A stretch of 64,000 bases of DNA from Leisingera sp. S132 (GTDB taxonomy: Bacteria > Pseudomonadota > Alphaproteobacteria > Rhodobacterales > Rhodobacteraceae): assembly GCF_025144465.1 (NCBI RefSeq), contig NZ_CP083553.1:1052001-1116000 (forward strand), written 5' to 3'. Of the stretch, positions 1 through 8,492 are shown one piece after another. How positions within the stretch are numbered: position 1 is the stretch's first letter; each line of letters starts with the position of its first letter. Both the position numbers and the translations under genes were made by a program. Below the pieces are notes generated by a model. That model did no database searches. It was not told the origin of the DNA and was given only the letters and a program-made list of their open reading frames with translations.

Positions 1-806
1 CCGGTTATATCGTCGAGTATGTTGAGGCGGAATTGGGCGGGGTGTTCCCGCAGATCGAGTCTGGAGAACTTCATGCGATCATGGAGGTTTGGACCTCCAG
101 TTCACCCGCTGGCTATACTGAGGCTTTGGAAGGCGGGGACATGATTGATCTGGGCGATCTTGGGCTTGATGCGCGCAATGGCGTGGTCGTTCCGCCCTAT
201 GTTGCACAGATGTGCCCGGGCTTGCCTGATTGGGAGGCGCTTCGCGACTGCGCTGCAATCTTCTCTAAAGATGGCAAAGGAAAGAAGGGGCGCTATCTGG
301 CTTACCCTGAATCCTGGGGCTCACCCGGCGGGGACCGGATTCGTGCGCTTGGGCTTCCCTTCGATGTGGTCGCGGCAGAGTCCGAAGCTGCAATGATTGA
401 AGAGTTTCAGAACGCCTATAAGGAAAAGCGCCCGGTCATTGCCACCTTCTGGCAGCCGCATTGGGCGATGTCGACATATGCACTGCAGTTTGTTCGGTTG
501 CCCAAATACGACCCGGTCTGCCACACGGATCCGGCGTGGGGGCCTAACCCGCAAGAGACCGGCGATTGCGATTTCCAGCGCGGCGGCGTTGCCAAGGCTG
601 CCTGGAAAGGTTTGAAGGACCGCTGGCCTGCGGCCTATGAAATTCTTGAAAACTACCAACTCAGCATCTGGGATCAGCAACCGCTGATCAGTCTGGTGGA
701 TGTCCGTGGGGAAACTGTGCAGGGTGCAGCGCGGGGCTGGCTGGCGGTGAACCGTGCCAAATGGATGCCCATTGTCGAAGAGGCCACGGGAAAGGGCCGC
801 TCCTGA
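1..806 (+). CDS. Glycine betaine/proline-type ABC substrate-binding protein (5' end outside window)
   Basis: This is the C-terminal part of an OpuAC-family periplasmic binding protein. The reading frame is open from base 3, so the true start lies upstream of the window; the first start-like codon inside it, a TTG at 33, is not the real start. The protein repeats blocks seen in the complete paralogue at 1188-2153: CPGLPDWEALRDC, a FWQPHWAMS segment, and DPAWGPNP followed by a second cysteine. The family captures quaternary amines such as glycine betaine or proline and delivers them to a membrane ABC complex. Which ligand this copy binds cannot be told. It lies 381 bases before its paralogue and shares its orientation. 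Confidence 0.85.
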   Translation, partial: GYIVEYVEAELGGVFPQIESGELHAIMEVWTSSSPAGYTEALEGGDMIDLGDLGLDARNGVVVPPYVAQMCPGLPDWEALRDCAAIFSKDGKGKKGRYLAYPESWGSPGGDRIRALGLPFDVVAAESEAAMIEEFQNAYKEKRPVIATFWQPHWAMSTYALQFVRLPKYDPVCHTDPAWGPNPQETGDCDFQRGGVAKAAWKGLKDRWPAAYEILENYQLSIWDQQPLISLVDVRGETVQGAARGWLAVNRAKWMPIVEEATGKGRS

Positions 807-834
807 ACCGCTTAATTCTTTCTTCCGGCTTAAG

Positions 835-868
835 CAGCGCGCCCGTGAAACGGGTGCGCTGTGTTGCT
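835..868 (+). terminator. Probable terminator after the first binding-protein gene
   Basis: An inverted repeat (835-845 with 851-861, loop TGAAA, one G-T wobble) lies about 30 bases after the stop codon and is followed by a T-rich TGTTGCTTT. The T-run is imperfect. The rest of the 807-1187 gap is AT-richer and should carry the promoter of the next gene, but I could not place -35/-10 boxes with confidence. Confidence 0.45.
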
Positions 869-1187
869 TTCGGGATGCGGCTGAGGCTGGCTGGCCGACC
901 CCCTTGGCCCGGTTCTGGCGTGCGAGGATGATTCCGGAACTTGTGTGTTTGCACAAAAACTTGAATCGTCAATCAAAATATTTCATGATTTGCGTCGCAT
1001 TTGCTCGACAAGCGGTCGTAATATGTTCCAATACTTGCATTATCCCCGGCCAAACTGACGGCACCGGCTCCTGAACGTAAGAAAACGAACTGCCAAAAGG
1101 CTTGGCAGGAGCCGTGAACCGCCGGGTTCCAATGACGCGCCAAGCCGGACAGCCGGCGGCGCAGCAAAAATGACAGGGAGTATTGAG

Positions 1188-2153
1188 ATGAACTTCAAGG
1201 GATATGCGCTGGCGCTGGGTGCCGCGACAATGACGGTTGCCGCAGGCATCGCATCCGCTGCCGAACTGGGCGACACCAGTAAGCCGATCAAGCTGGCGGT
1301 AAATGAATGGACCGGCCAGCATGTGACCACCCACATTGCGGGCGAGATGCTCAAGGCTGCGGGCTATGACGTGGAATACGTCTCTGCCGGGATGATGAAC
1401 CAGTTCCAGGCAATTGCCGATGGTGACATCCACGCGACGCTGGAAATCTGGTCCTCCAATGTGTCCGACGAATACGCTAAGAAGGTTGAGGAAGGCACCG
1501 TGGTCGAACTGGGAGATCTGGAGCTGAACGCCCGCGAAGGCATCGCCTATCCTGCGCATGTGGCCGAGATCTGCCCCGGCCTGCCGGCCTGGGAGGCGCT
1601 GAAGGACTGCGCCGCGCAATTCGCCACTGCTGAAACTCTGCCCGAAGGCCGCCTGGTTGACTATCCGGCCGACTGGGGTACCCCAGGCGCCGACCGCATG
1701 ACCGGACTGGCGCTGCCGTTCAAGGCCGTGCCAGCGGGTTCTGAGGCGGCGCTGATCGTTGAGCTGCGCGCGGCTACTGAACGCAAGACGCCGCTGCTGA
1801 TCACCTTCTGGCAGCCGCATTGGGCAATGTCGGCCTATGACGTGAAGTTCGTCGACCTGCCGCCGGGCGAGGACGCCTGCTTCTCCGATCCGGCCTGGGG
1901 CCCGAACCCCGATGCGGTCAACGACTGCGACTTCTCGCCTTCGCGCATCTTCAAGGCCGCCTGGTCCGGCACCGCGGAAACCTGGCCTGCAGCGTTTGAA
2001 ATCCTGTCGAACTACACACTGGCCGTGGAAGACCAGCAGCCGATGATGGGTGCGGTCGATGTGGATGGCGGCAAAGTCGAGGAAGTGGTCGCCGAATGGA
2101 TGGCCGCCAATGAGGACAAGTGGCGCCCGGTTGTCGACGCCGCCATCAACTGA
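1188..2153 (+). CDS. Glycine betaine/proline-type ABC transporter substrate-binding protein
   Basis: This is a complete OpuAC-family binding protein of 321 residues. It begins with a Sec signal peptide (MNFKGYALALGAATM, then a hydrophobic stretch ending near ASAAE at about residue 24). The mature part carries NEWTGQH, the CPGLPAWEALKDC segment and FWQPHWAMSAYD, which belong to the aromatic ligand-pocket fold. I chose the ATG at 1188 over the one at 1170 because a CAGGGAG ribosome site sits 7 bases before 1188 and the protein then starts with the signal peptide. It leads directly into the ATPase and permease genes, so this copy is probably the dedicated receptor of that transporter. Ligand identity is inferred from the family only. 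Confidence 0.92.
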   Translation: MNFKGYALALGAATMTVAAGIASAAELGDTSKPIKLAVNEWTGQHVTTHIAGEMLKAAGYDVEYVSAGMMNQFQAIADGDIHATLEIWSSNVSDEYAKKVEEGTVVELGDLELNAREGIAYPAHVAEICPGLPAWEALKDCAAQFATAETLPEGRLVDYPADWGTPGADRMTGLALPFKAVPAGSEAALIVELRAATERKTPLLITFWQPHWAMSAYDVKFVDLPPGEDACFSDPAWGPNPDAVNDCDFSPSRIFKAAWSGTAETWPAAFEILSNYTLAVEDQQPMMGAVDVDGGKVEEVVAEWMAANEDKWRPVVDAAIN

Positions 2154-2162
2154 GCTGCACAC

Positions 2163-3215
2163 GTGACCGGCTCTGAAACGCCTGCCATCACCTGCCGGAA
2201 TGTCTGGCAGGTGTTTGGCAACAACGCAGACAGCGCCCTGAAAGAGGCGCTGTCGCGGCACGAAACACCCGAAGCGGCAGCCCAAGACCTGCGCGGCAAG
2301 GGGCTGATCCCCGCGGTGCAGGATGCCTCCTTTGATGTGAAGGAGGGCGAGCTGTTTGTGATCATGGGGCTGTCGGGCTCCGGCAAGTCGACCCTGATCC
2401 GCTGCATCTCGCATCTGCTGCACGCCACCGGCGGCGAGATCCGCATCGACGGTGAGAACATCGTTGAGGCCAGCCCCAAGCGGCTGATCGAACTGCGCCG
2501 CAAGAAGCTGGGCATGGTGTTCCAGCACTTCGGCCTGTTCCCGCATATGACCGTGGCCGAAAATGTCGCCTACCCGCTGCGGGTGCAGGGCGTGAAGAAG
2601 AAACAGCGGCTGGCCAAGGCGCAGGAGGTGATCGAACTCGTTGGCCTCGGCGGGCGCGAAAAGAACTTCCCGCGCGAACTCTCGGGCGGCCAGCGCCAGC
2701 GCGTAGGCATTGCCCGCTCGCTGGTGGCGGATTGCTCGGTCTGGTTCCTGGATGAGCCGTTCTCGGCCCTGGACCCGCTGATCCGGCGGCAGCTGCAGGA
2801 TGAGTTCCTGGAGATCCAGGCCAAGCTGAAGACCACTATTGTTTTCATCACCCATGACATCAACGAGGCGCTGAAGCTCGCCGACCGCATTGCCATCATG
2901 CGCGATGGCAAGGTGGTGCAGATCGGCACGCCTGCTGACATCGTGCTGCGCCCGGTCGATGATTATGTGCGCGAGTTCTCAAAGGACGTGGCCAAGGGCC
3001 GCCACGCGCATGTGTCCTCGGTGATGCAGCCCGGAGAACACCATGTCCATGGCGCCGACGATCCCGGCCTGCGCCAGGACATGACACTGGACGCGGCCCT
3101 TGCGCGCTGCATGGAGCTGTACGAGCCGGTGCCCGTCCGCACGGATGACGGCAAGCTGGTCGGCGTGGTGAACCCAGCGGACCTCGCTGCCGCGCTGCAG
3201 GTGGAGCAGGGGTGA
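2163..3215 (+). CDS. Glycine betaine/proline ABC transporter ATP-binding protein
   Basis: This ProV/OpuAA-type ATPase of 350 residues powers quaternary-amine import. It has the Walker A motif GLSGSGKST near residue 70, the signature LSGGQRQRVGIARS near 172 and Walker B WFLDEPFSALDP near 196, followed by the FITHD switch histidine. After the ATPase core, residues of about 295-345 resemble one CBS-like repeat (LVGVVNPADLAAAL), a region that in OpuA-type ATPases senses ionic strength. The start is GTG, 9 bases after the binding-protein stop, so the genes form one operon. The stop overlaps the permease start (TGATG), which suggests translational coupling. Confidence 0.93.
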   Translation: MTGSETPAITCRNVWQVFGNNADSALKEALSRHETPEAAAQDLRGKGLIPAVQDASFDVKEGELFVIMGLSGSGKSTLIRCISHLLHATGGEIRIDGENIVEASPKRLIELRRKKLGMVFQHFGLFPHMTVAENVAYPLRVQGVKKKQRLAKAQEVIELVGLGGREKNFPRELSGGQRQRVGIARSLVADCSVWFLDEPFSALDPLIRRQLQDEFLEIQAKLKTTIVFITHDINEALKLADRIAIMRDGKVVQIGTPADIVLRPVDDYVREFSKDVAKGRHAHVSSVMQPGEHHVHGADDPGLRQDMTLDAALARCMELYEPVPVRTDDGKLVGVVNPADLAAALQVEQG

Positions 3216-5251
3216 TGGCAGGTCTTTCGAAAGGCTCGGTTGCGGCGCTGATCGCAGCCGTTGTGGGTGCCTTGTGCCTCCTTCTGGAAAGCAGTTTGCC
3301 CTGGCTGGTCAAGTTTCCCGCCGCCTGGGTACTGCCTGCAACCGACTGGGTCGGGGCCTTCATGGAATGGCTCCTGGCGTTGATAAAACCCGCCGCGCGC
3401 AGTTTCTCGGCGCTGATGTTCTATCCGATGGAAGCGGCGAACTACGTGCTAAGCCATACACCCTGGCCGCTGGTCATCTGCGCCACGACCGCGCTGGCCT
3501 GGACCTTGGGCGGCGTGAGGATGGCGCTGATGGCGGTTGTGGGTTTGGGCTTTGTGCTGGCGTCGGGGTATTGGCCCGAAAGCATGAACACCCTGGCGCT
3601 GGTCGCTGTCTCGGTGCCGATGGCGCTGATCATTGGCGGCGGCATCGGTATCCTTGCCAATGAATACCCCAAGATCCGCCAGCCGGTGCAGGCGGTACTG
3701 GATATCATGCAGACGGTGCCGACTTTTGCCTATCTCACGCCGTTGCTGGTGCTGTTCGGTTTTGGCCCCGTGGTCGGTCTCATCGCCTCCGCCATCTACG
3801 CGGCGCCGCCGATGGCGCGCAATGTGCTGCTGGGCCTCGAACGCGTGGAGCCGGAAATCAAGGAGGCCGCCATCATGGCCGGCGGCACCCGCCTGCAGCA
3901 GCTGTTCCAGTGCGAAATCCCCTCCGCCGGGCAGCAGATCATGGTGGGCGTCAACCAGTGCCTGATGGCGGCGCTGTCGATGGTGATCATCGCCGCTGTG
4001 ATCGGCGGATTTGACGACATCGGCTGGGAAGTCCTGCTGACCATGCGCAAGGCCCAGTTCGGCCAGAGCCTGCTGGCAGGCCTGGTGATCGTGATTTTTG
4101 CGATCCTGATCGACCGGATGAGCGGCACCCTGACCCAGGACCGGCGCGACAGGCATGACCCGCGCGTTGCCTGGGGCATCCTGGCACTGGGCGTTGTGGT
4201 CAGCGCGGCCTTCTGGGGCAGCGTTCAGCAGCCTGGCAACTACGGCTTGTTCGACCCGGTAGCGGACAGCGTCGACCGCGGCCTTTCGTCCTTTACCAGC
4301 GCCAATGCGGAGGTCCTGACCGCGCTCAAGAACAACGTGCTGTTCTATGTGCTGCTGCCGATGCGGATCGGGCTGGATCAGGCAGTATTGCCCTTTACCT
4401 GGGGTTTTGCCTGGACCCCGGCAATGAGTGCGGTGCTGTTTGCTGCGGGTGCCGCGGCCGGCGTGGTCTTTGCGCTGCGCGGCCAGATGGCGCTGGGCGT
4501 GATGCTGCTGATTGCCGCGGGGATGCTGGAAACCGGCATTTCGCAACTGCCCTGGCCCTTTGTGCTGGTGGGGGCGGGCGCGCTGGCCTGGGTCGCTGGC
4601 GGGCGCGGACTGGCCATCCTGACAGTGCTTCTGCTGGGCACCATCCTGCTCTCCGGCCTGTGGGAGCGGGCGCTCCTGTCGCTTTATCTGTCCGGTGCCG
4701 CGGTCTTTGCTTGCGCGGTGATGGGAGGCGCCATCGGCCTGGCCTCCGCCTTGTCTCCCGGTGTCTGGCGCGTGGTGCGCCCGGTCTGCGACATGCTGCA
4801 GACCATTCCGCTGTTCGTGTTCCTGATCCCGGTGCTGATGGTGTTCCAGATCGGCGAGTTCTCTGCCTTCCTGGCGATCATCGCCTATGCCATTGTGCCG
4901 ATGATCCGCTACACGCGGCACGGGCTGGTCTCGACGCCGGATGAGATGATTGAGGCCGCGACCGCTTCTGGCGCCACAACATGGCAGATGCTCAAGGACA
5001 TTCGCGCGCCTTATGCGGCGCCGTCGATCCTGCTGGGGCTCAACCAGACCATTCTCTATGCCTTTGCGATGCTGGTCATTGCGGCGCTGATCGGCACCAC
5101 CGGCCTTGGCCAGTCGATCTATCTGGCGCTGGGGCAGGCCGATGTGGGGCTAGGGATTTCTGCCGGCGCGGCAATGGCGATCCTTGCCCTGATTGCCGAC
5201 CGCATGGTGCAGGGCTTCGCCGAGGAGCGGCGCAAGGCGCTAGGCCTGTAG
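3215..5251 (+). CDS. Glycine betaine/proline ABC transporter permease, two fused BPD_transp domains
   Basis: A polytopic membrane protein of 678 residues with two copies of the binding-protein-dependent permease domain in one chain. EAA loops, which dock the ATPase, are visible at about residues 217-250 (AGGTRLQQLFQCEIPSAG) and 578-610 (ASGATTWQMLKDIRAPYA). Most ProW-type permeases have a single domain and act as dimers, so this is a fused version, with a middle segment of extra membrane helices (about 310-480). The ATG at 3215 overlaps the ATPase stop; a GTG at 3212 is also in frame. A strong terminator follows the gene and closes the operon. Confidence 0.92.
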   Translation: MAGLSKGSVAALIAAVVGALCLLLESSLPWLVKFPAAWVLPATDWVGAFMEWLLALIKPAARSFSALMFYPMEAANYVLSHTPWPLVICATTALAWTLGGVRMALMAVVGLGFVLASGYWPESMNTLALVAVSVPMALIIGGGIGILANEYPKIRQPVQAVLDIMQTVPTFAYLTPLLVLFGFGPVVGLIASAIYAAPPMARNVLLGLERVEPEIKEAAIMAGGTRLQQLFQCEIPSAGQQIMVGVNQCLMAALSMVIIAAVIGGFDDIGWEVLLTMRKAQFGQSLLAGLVIVIFAILIDRMSGTLTQDRRDRHDPRVAWGILALGVVVSAAFWGSVQQPGNYGLFDPVADSVDRGLSSFTSANAEVLTALKNNVLFYVLLPMRIGLDQAVLPFTWGFAWTPAMSAVLFAAGAAAGVVFALRGQMALGVMLLIAAGMLETGISQLPWPFVLVGAGALAWVAGGRGLAILTVLLLGTILLSGLWERALLSLYLSGAAVFACAVMGGAIGLASALSPGVWRVVRPVCDMLQTIPLFVFLIPVLMVFQIGEFSAFLAIIAYAIVPMIRYTRHGLVSTPDEMIEAATASGATTWQMLKDIRAPYAAPSILLGLNQTILYAFAMLVIAALIGTTGLGQSIYLALGQADVGLGISAGAAMAILALIADRMVQGFAEERRKALGL

Positions 5252-5270
5252 CGCTCCTCAAATCCAAAAG

Positions 5271-5299
5271 AAAAGGGCGCCCCAGCGGCGCCCTTTTTT
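5271..5299 (+). terminator. Rho-independent terminator of the betaine transporter operon
   Basis: GGGCGCC and GGCGCCC form a 7-bp stem around CCAGC, flanked by AAAA on the left and TTTTTT on the right. It begins 20 bases after the permease stop. The flanking A- and T-runs would let it work in both directions. Confidence 0.85.
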
Positions 5300-5375
5300 G
5301 ATCTGGGGCAACGTTATAGACTGCCCATCCGCCTATAGCTGCACAAAAGGCTGATCTATACCAGGAGAGACCCCG

Positions 5376-6038
5376 ATGGGCTGGCTTGAATTCACCGCTG
5401 CGCTGATGCTGTTCCTGGCCAGCCACGCGATCCCCGTGCGCCCGCCGGTGCGGCCCTGGCTGGTCAGCCGTCTGGGGTTGCGCGGCTATTTCATCGCTTA
5501 CAGTGTGTTGTCGCTGGCAATCCTGGCCTGGCTGGTCGTGGCCGCCGCCCGCGCGCCCTATGTCGGCGTGCTGCCCTATTGGGAGGGCTTCCGCTGGGCG
5601 CCGCTGCTGGTGATGCCGCTGGCCTGCCTGCTGGCAGTGGGTGGCATGATGCGGCTGAATCCCTTCAGCTTTGGAGGGCTTGGTATCAAGCCCTTTGATC
5701 CGGCGGATCCCGGCATCCTGGCAGTCAGCCGTCACCCGCTATTGGCCGCGATGGCGCTGTGGGCCGGGGCGCATCTGCTGGCCAACGGCGACCTGGTGCA
5801 TGTCATTCTGTTCGGCCTCTTTGCGGGCTTTGCCTGGATGGGCATGGCGTTGATCGACAAGCGCAAGCAGCGCCAGATGGGGCAGGGCGAATGGCGCCGC
5901 CTCAGTCGCAACACCGCGCGGCTGAACCTCGCCCGGCTGCGGCCCTCGGGCAGTGAGGCCGCGCTGGCCGGGGCAGTGTTCCTGGCGCTTCTGCTTCTGC
6001 ACGCCCCTGTCATCGGCTACAGCCCGCTGCCCTGGTAG
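5376..6038 (+). CDS. NnrU family membrane protein
   Basis: An integral membrane protein of 220 residues matching the NnrU family: MGWLEF start, HAIPVRPPVRPWL in the first loop, then several hydrophobic helices and the LGIKPFDPADPG and SRHPLL segments. Relatives are associated with denitrification genes in Rhodobacter and are related to the isoprenylcysteine methyltransferase-like (NnrU/MddA-like) membrane fold, but no denitrification genes are visible here. Start ATG at 5376 is preceded by CCAGGAGAG. The DUF2478 gene follows 62 bases later in the same direction, and the pair probably forms a transcription unit ending at the terminator at 6651. Confidence 0.88.
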   Translation: MGWLEFTAALMLFLASHAIPVRPPVRPWLVSRLGLRGYFIAYSVLSLAILAWLVVAAARAPYVGVLPYWEGFRWAPLLVMPLACLLAVGGMMRLNPFSFGGLGIKPFDPADPGILAVSRHPLLAAMALWAGAHLLANGDLVHVILFGLFAGFAWMGMALIDKRKQRQMGQGEWRRLSRNTARLNLARLRPSGSEAALAGAVFLALLLLHAPVIGYSPLPW

Positions 6039-6100
6039 GGGTTGACCCCGGCGCCCGCATGACCACCTATGAAACGACACGAGACTGGAGAATACGACCG

Positions 6101-6619
6101 ATGCACCTGGCCTATGTGATGACCGAAGAACGCGGTGCCACGGACCGTTTGCTGAGCGAACTGGCCGAGCGGCTGGAGGCCAAGGGCATCCGCCTGGCAG
6201 GCATCGTGCAGACCAATGTCGAATGCTATGACAAGGAACTGTGCGACATGGATGTGCGGGTGCTGCCGGACGGCGAAACCATCCGCATTTCCCAGTCCCT
6301 GGGCGCCGGCGCCCGCGGCTGCCGCCTGAACCCGGAGGCACTGGAGCAGGCGGTCGGTCAGGTCTCTGCCACCCTGCAGTCAGACCCGGCGCCGCAGCTG
6401 ATGATCGTCAACAAATTCGGCAAGCACGAGGCCGACGGGCGCGGCATGCGGCCCATCATCGGCGAGGCACTGGCACTGGGCATCCCGGTGATATCCGGCG
6501 TCAACAAGATGAACGTGGAGCCGTTCCAGGCTTTTGCTGACGGCATGGCCGTGGCGGCGGGCCCGGATCTGGACGCGCTGGCCGAATGGGCAGAACAGGC
6601 CGTGGCGGCGACTGCCTGA
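6101..6619 (+). CDS. DUF2478 domain protein
   Basis: A 172-residue cytosolic protein of the DUF2478 family (pattern YVMTEERGATDRLL, then NKFGKHEADGRGMRP and GIPVISGVN). The fold is expected to be P-loop-like, in the manner of nucleotide-binding THEP1-type proteins, and members are often found near molybdenum or denitrification genes; its activity is unknown. I chose the ATG at 6101 because GGAG lies 10 bases upstream and family members begin close to this point; an ATG at 6059 would add 14 residues with no good ribosome site. It follows the NnrU gene and precedes a terminator. Confidence 0.82.
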   Translation: MHLAYVMTEERGATDRLLSELAERLEAKGIRLAGIVQTNVECYDKELCDMDVRVLPDGETIRISQSLGAGARGCRLNPEALEQAVGQVSATLQSDPAPQLMIVNKFGKHEADGRGMRPIIGEALALGIPVISGVNKMNVEPFQAFADGMAVAAGPDLDALAEWAEQAVAATA

Positions 6620-6650
6620 GCAAACTTTACCGTTTGGAAACAAAGGAGAG

Positions 6651-6676
6651 GCCCGCGAAGTTCACGCGGGCTTTTT
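6651..6676 (+). terminator. Rho-independent terminator after the DUF2478 gene
   Basis: GCCCGCG pairs with CGCGGGC across a 7-base loop and is followed by TTTTT (6672-6676). It lies about 30 bases after the DUF2478 stop. Confidence 0.85.
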
Positions 6677-6751
6677 GCTGTGCAGCGCAGCGCGCGGCCT
6701 GTCCAGCCTGCTGCTGAACCACCACCGTCTAGTCTGAAAAGAGAGAGAAGA

Positions 6752-6835
6752 TGGTGGGCGACCCTGGAATCGAACCAGGCGTGCGTCTCCGCGAGGGAGT
6801 TACAGTCCCCTGCCACACCTTGCGGCCTGTCGCCC
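6752..6835 (-). tRNA. tRNA-Tyr (anticodon GTA)
   Basis: On the minus strand the sequence folds as a class II tRNA of 84 bases. The acceptor stem GGGCGAC pairs with GTCGCCC, followed by discriminator A and an encoded CCA. The anticodon loop is CTGTAAC between GGGGA and TCCCT. A long variable arm (CGCGGAGACGCACG) precedes the CCTGG-TTCGATT-CCAGG T arm. Anticodon GTA reads tyrosine codons. It is divergent from rlmB, so the 120 bases to its right carry both promoters. Confidence 0.95.
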
Positions 6836-6955
6836 ACTGTCAGTTGCGTGTTGCACCTGATGTGGAGGCGTGATTACAAGCAGGCCAAAGGGGCGTCAAC
6901 CGGAAAAACGCAAGTTTTTCGCGTGCCTCGAAATTTCTTTCTGCCGGAGAGCAAA

Positions 6956-7732
6956 ATGTCCAAGAAACCCAAGTGGGTCGTCGAAAAAGAACAGTCCAAA
7001 AAGGCCGCTGCAGCGGAAACCGTCTGGCTGTTCGGGCTGCATGCGGTGCGCGATGCGCTGCTCAATCCCAAGCGTGAAAAACTGCGCTTGATGGTGACCA
7101 TGAATGCGCAGGCGAAGCTCGCGGATGCCATTGCCGAGTCCGGCGTCGAGGCCGAAGTCATCGACCCGCGAAAGTTCAATCCGCCGATCGACCCGCAGTC
7201 CGTGCACCAGGGGGCGGCGCTGGAAGTGAAGCCCTTGAACTGGGGTGGCCTGGCTGAAAATTGCATCGGGGCTGAGGCGCCGCGGGTGCTTCTTTTGGAT
7301 CGTGTCACCGATCCCCATAACGTCGGTGCGATCCTGCGTTCAGCCGAGGTGCTGGGCGCCAGTGCCGTGATCGGCACCCGCCACCATTCGGCGCCGGAAA
7401 CCGGGGCATTGGCCAAGACCGCCAGCGGCGCGCTGGAGCGTCAGCCATACCTGCGGATGCGCAACCTCGCCGACACGATCACAGAATTGCAGGGGATGGG
7501 CTTCGTCGTGCTGGGCTTGGATGGCGAGGCAGAGCAAACCATCGAATCCGCACTGGCAGGCAAGCAGCATCTGCCGGTTGCGCTGGTATTGGGGGCTGAA
7601 GGGCCGGGTCTGCGCCAGAAGACCAAGGAAACCGTTGACGGGCTGGTCAAGATCGACGCTGCTGGCGGCTTTGGGTCGCTCAACGTCTCCAACGCCGCAG
7701 CGATCGCCCTTTACGCGTCCATCGCCCGCTGA
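6956..7732 (+). CDS. rlmB: 23S rRNA (guanosine-2'-O-)-methyltransferase, TrmH/SpoU family
   Basis: This SPOUT-class methyltransferase of 258 residues probably modifies a guanosine of the 23S rRNA peptidyl-transferase region, using S-adenosylmethionine. The three SpoU motifs are present: LLLDRVTDPHNVGAILRSAE near residue 110, LVLGAEGPGL near 207 and GSLNVSNAAAIALY near 240, the last forming the trefoil knot. A short N-terminal RNA-binding substrate domain (FGLHAVRDALL) precedes them. The ATG at 6956 has GGAG 8 bases upstream; further in-frame extension upstream runs through the tRNA-Tyr gene and is not real. The paralogue TrmH cannot be excluded, but the N-terminal domain favours RlmB. Confidence 0.88.
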   Translation: MSKKPKWVVEKEQSKKAAAAETVWLFGLHAVRDALLNPKREKLRLMVTMNAQAKLADAIAESGVEAEVIDPRKFNPPIDPQSVHQGAALEVKPLNWGGLAENCIGAEAPRVLLLDRVTDPHNVGAILRSAEVLGASAVIGTRHHSAPETGALAKTASGALERQPYLRMRNLADTITELQGMGFVVLGLDGEAEQTIESALAGKQHLPVALVLGAEGPGLRQKTKETVDGLVKIDAAGGFGSLNVSNAAAIALYASIAR

Positions 7733-7838
7733 GGCCTTTGGCGTCACGCCCTGATCACATCTGCGTAAGCTGCCTTTGCAACGGCACGGCGGTACGGCAG
7801 AGTCGCAGGCCTGATACAAGCAGCGAATGGAGTGAAAT

Positions 7839-8288
7839 GTGATCCTGCGCCTGGTTCTGATGGCTGCCGCGGTGCTGTTCCTGTCCCTGCCGGATGCAGT
7901 GCGGGCTGAACCGGCCGTGTACTCCTCGCGTGCCGGGGTGGCCATCGGCGGATATGATGCGGTTGCGTTTTTTGAGCATGGAACGGCCGAGGAGGGGCGG
8001 GCTGTACATGCCGTCACGTGGAAGGGCGTCGTCTGGCGCTTTGCCACAGCCCGCAACCGCGCGCAATTCGAAGCCAACCCGCGGGCCTATGCGCCTGCTT
8101 TCGGCGGCTACTGCGCCTATGCCATGGCAGCGGGTCAACTGCACGAAGGTAATCCGCAGCTGTGGGTAATTGTCGATGGGGAGCTTTTTCTTTTGAATAA
8201 CAGGCGGGTACATGTCCTGTGGCAGGCTGATACAGCGCATATGATTGCTTCCGGCAGAATTCATTGGCCTGCTGCTCTTAGAAAATAG
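7839..8288 (+). CDS. YHS domain-containing protein, secreted
   Basis: A small exported protein of 149 residues with a signal peptide (MILRLVLMAAAVLFL...VRAEP) and one YHS-type domain: GVAIGGYDAVAFFEHG, then VWRFATARNRAQFEANPRAYAP and FGGYCAYA with its cysteine. YHS domains of this type are thought to bind metal or sense redox state, but the role of stand-alone periplasmic members is not known. The start is GTG at 7839 with GGAG 6 bases before it. No operon partner is adjacent. The gap to the next gene contains a terminator and possibly a small RNA. Confidence 0.8.
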   Translation: MILRLVLMAAAVLFLSLPDAVRAEPAVYSSRAGVAIGGYDAVAFFEHGTAEEGRAVHAVTWKGVVWRFATARNRAQFEANPRAYAPAFGGYCAYAMAAGQLHEGNPQLWVIVDGELFLLNNRRVHVLWQADTAHMIASGRIHWPAALRK

Positions 8289-8337
8289 CCTGTCATCTCA
8301 CAAATGCGTGAGGTGCGCTTTTAATTTTCAGACCGTG

Positions 8338-8440
8338 ACCCATATACAATACAGACTGCGGAGTGGAACCACCGCAGATCTTTTTCACTGTCCCTCGTTC
8401 CATACCTTGCGCCCGGTTCGCCCGGGCGCATTTTTGTTTA
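8338..8440 (+). ncRNA. Candidate intergenic small RNA or structured 3' UTR
   Basis: The 200-base gap after the YHS gene ends in a perfect rho-independent terminator and contains an upstream hairpin (CTGCG, then GTGG-AA-CCAC, then CGCAG). A single-stranded U-rich stretch (ATCTTTTTCACTGTCCC) lies between the two. This stem/U-rich/terminator layout is typical of small regulatory RNAs, but it could equally be the 3' UTR of the YHS mRNA. I recognise no known family. Confidence 0.3.
8408..8435 (+). terminator. Rho-independent terminator
   Basis: TGCGCCCGG and CCCGGGCGCA form a stem with a TTCG tetraloop followed by TTTTTG. It lies 120 bases after the YHS stop and 57 bases before the CoA-binding gene. 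Confidence 0.85.
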
Positions 8441-8492
8441 ATGGCAGCGAATCCCGCTTTGCCGCGGCCGGCGCCGCAGCTAGGGTGCGGGC

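Noticed and set aside
969-2855. A 628-codon minus-strand frame opposite the betaine transporter genes
   Set aside because: Antisense shadow of the binding-protein and ATPase genes.
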